Assembly: GCA_018701255.1 (NCBI GenBank)
Contig: JABIWM010000152.1
Coordinates: forward strand, 1 to 43,987
Origin: Alphaproteobacteria bacterium
GTDB lineage: Bacteria; Pseudomonadota; Alphaproteobacteria; Puniceispirillales; UBA1172
Reading direction: 5' to 3'
DNA: 43,987 nucleotides
How positions within the stretch are numbered: the first letter of the stretch is position 1; the number at the start of each line of letters is the position of its first letter. The notes under the pieces are model-generated. The model saw only the letters and a program-made list of their open reading frames with translations, had not been told where the DNA came from and searched no databases. Shown here piece by piece: positions 42,849-43,987 of the stretch. The translations under genes and the position numbers were made by a program.

Positions 42849-43328
42849 ATGAAAATTCGCGATATCATCACACCCGAAGACATTGTCATTCGGGATACTG
42901 CCGAAAGTAAAAAGCAGATTCTGCAAGACATGGTTCATGTCATATCCAGCCAGAAAATTGCTTTGAACGAACGGCTGGTTACTGAAAGCCTGCTTGAACG
43001 CGAAAGACTGGGTAGCACAGGGCTTGGTGATGGCGTTGCCATTCCGCATGCCCGTTGTGAGTTCCCCGAACAATCCAACCAGAGCATTGCCGGTTTATTG
43101 CTTAAGCTGAAACAGCCGATTGAATTCGAAGCAAATGATAGTCAACCAGTTGATATTATCTTTATGTTGCTTGCCTCACAGAATTGCGGCACCGAGCATC
43201 TGACCAGATTGGCCGCTATTTCCCGATTTATCCGGGATAACAATGCCGCCGACCAAATCAGAAAAGCCGCATCATCCAGCCATGTCTGGCAGGTGCTATG
43301 CAAAACCGCTATGTCATCAGCGGCCTAA
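42849..43328 (+). CDS. ptsN: Nitrogen-related PTS protein EIIA(Ntr)
   Basis: A 159-residue regulatory phospho-acceptor that takes phosphate from NPr and controls potassium, nitrogen or carbon functions by protein contacts. Phosphorylated His67 is in GDGVAIPHARCEF, matching His73 of E. coli PtsN; IRDIITPEDIVI and IFMLLASQNCGTEHLTRLAAI are family landmarks. ptsN usually follows rpoN and hpf in Alphaproteobacteria; here it follows lptB directly after 110 nt with a terminator and promoter-like sequence between. Confidence 0.95.
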   Translation: MKIRDIITPEDIVIRDTAESKKQILQDMVHVISSQKIALNERLVTESLLERERLGSTGLGDGVAIPHARCEFPEQSNQSIAGLLLKLKQPIEFEANDSQPVDIIFMLLASQNCGTEHLTRLAAISRFIRDNNAADQIRKAASSSHVWQVLCKTAMSSAA

Positions 43329-43412
43329 TTCCTGATATCCGCTATTGTAATGCCGGACTTGCTATATGGCTGATGTCTGGTCATAATTGTCGATAGCCAA
43401 TCAGGACATATA

Positions 43413-43987
43413 ATGCCAGAACAACAATCTTCGCGCATATTGAACGATAACATGATCGGCATCGCATTCATGTTGATGTCGGTACTTGCCGGATTAGTCA
43501 CGGCTTCTGCTGTCAAATTTCTAGCCGCGGATCATACCGTACTAGCTGTTTTATCTATCCGGTTTATGTTCTGCATGCCGTTTCTGATCATGTTTGGCAT
43601 CATCATTCGCGGCAAAGGCATGTGGCATATTAATCGCTGGAACCTGTTATGGGTGCGGGTGGTATTTGGCCATATGGGTATTTTTTTCTGGTTCATGGCG
43701 GTTAGCACCACAACATTAGGGCAAGCCACGGCGTTGTTTCAATCCTCTGCCATATTTGTCACCATTCTGGCGCCGTTCCTGCTCAAGGAAAAGGTCGGGA
43801 TATGGCGCGGTGGCGCGGTGGTCATTGGGTTGATCGGGATTGGCATGATCACCAACCCGTTTTCAGGGGCGATTACTGTTGGTTCATTCTGGGGATTAAT
43901 GTCTGCGCTAGCCGGTGCGGTGCTGGTTATTGCGCTCCGGAAACTTGGCAAATCTGATGAACCTATCACCGTTGCGCTCTGGCATAA
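43413..43987 (+). CDS. EamA-family (DMT) transporter, cut by the window end
   Basis: An open frame of 191 codons that runs off the edge. ATG 43413 has AGGA seven bases ahead. The visible part holds about six helices: DNMIGIAFMLMSVLAGLVTA opens helix 1, STTTLGQATALFQSSAIFVT and APFLLKEKVGIWRGGAVVIG mark the end of the first EamA repeat, and a second repeat begins (GSFWGLMSALAGAVLVIALR). The substrate is unknown. It lies 84 nt after ptsN with no terminator seen between. Confidence 0.88.
   Translation, partial: MPEQQSSRILNDNMIGIAFMLMSVLAGLVTASAVKFLAADHTVLAVLSIRFMFCMPFLIMFGIIIRGKGMWHINRWNLLWVRVVFGHMGIFFWFMAVSTTTLGQATALFQSSAIFVTILAPFLLKEKVGIWRGGAVVIGLIGIGMITNPFSGAITVGSFWGLMSALAGAVLVIALRKLGKSDEPITVALWH

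Overview
The window reads as chromosomal DNA of a free-living marine alphaproteobacterium of moderate GC, most like the SAR116 group (Candidatus Puniceispirillum relatives). That placement is an inference. It rests on the RNase D / lptC / lptA / lptB / ptsN order typical of Alphaproteobacteria, on a cupin of the DMSP-lyase type, and on the abundance of genes for methylated amines, polyamines and amino acids. No phage, transposase, CRISPR array, rRNA or tRNA gene was recognised.

Layout. 1-1588 (minus): N-terminal part of a TRAM-domain RNA methyltransferase and an iron-dependent alcohol dehydrogenase. 1806-4294 (plus): the translational GTPase TypA/BipA and a membrane protein resembling AIG1/ADTRP lipid hydrolases. 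4314-7923 (minus): small exported protein, HAD dehalogenase, XRE regulator, PhyH-type dioxygenase, homocysteine S-methyltransferase. 8359-10886 (plus): ArgE-like deacetylase overlapping an FAD amine oxidase. 10912-11874 (minus): EamA exporter. 12013-18406 (plus): DMSP-lyase-like cupin, then a complete peptide-type ABC importer with a fused double ATPase. 18571-24735 (plus): dimethylglycine/sarcosine dehydrogenase-like flavoprotein, TetR regulator, an NADH:flavin oxidoreductase of the TMADH/N-methylproline demethylase type, EamA exporter. 24741-25571 (minus): hydroxypyruvate isomerase. 25675-30126 (plus): D-amino acid aminotransferase, EamA exporter, class III aminotransferase, polyamine-type binding protein. 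30183-33018 (minus): ATPase and two permeases of the same kind of importer. 33298-34121 (plus): shrunken remnants of a bufferin (bufA-bufB) operon. 34047-38963 (minus): Rieske oxygenase, MmgE/PrpD protein, threonine aldolase, enolase-superfamily dehydratase. 38964-39512: long gene-free spacer. 39513-43328 (plus): RNase D, LptC, LptA, LptB, PtsN. 43413-end: start of a fourth EamA exporter.

How the genes fit together. Much of the window looks like a scavenging region for algal osmolytes and nitrogen compounds: uptake by two ABC importers, demethylation or oxidation by three flavoproteins and a Rieske oxygenase, cleavage by the cupin, methyl transfer to homocysteine, transamination, and release of surplus products through four EamA permeases. 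The Lpt block is housekeeping (lipopolysaccharide export). It lacks the rpoN and hpf genes that usually sit between lptB and ptsN.

Most notable: both bufA and bufB appear to have kept their ends and lost their middles; a bacterial relative of AIG1/ADTRP keeps the Thr and His proposed to be catalytic; and short tandem repeats (period 6, 10-12 or 14-16 bp) recur in spacers and at gene ends, two of them readable as peptide repeats.
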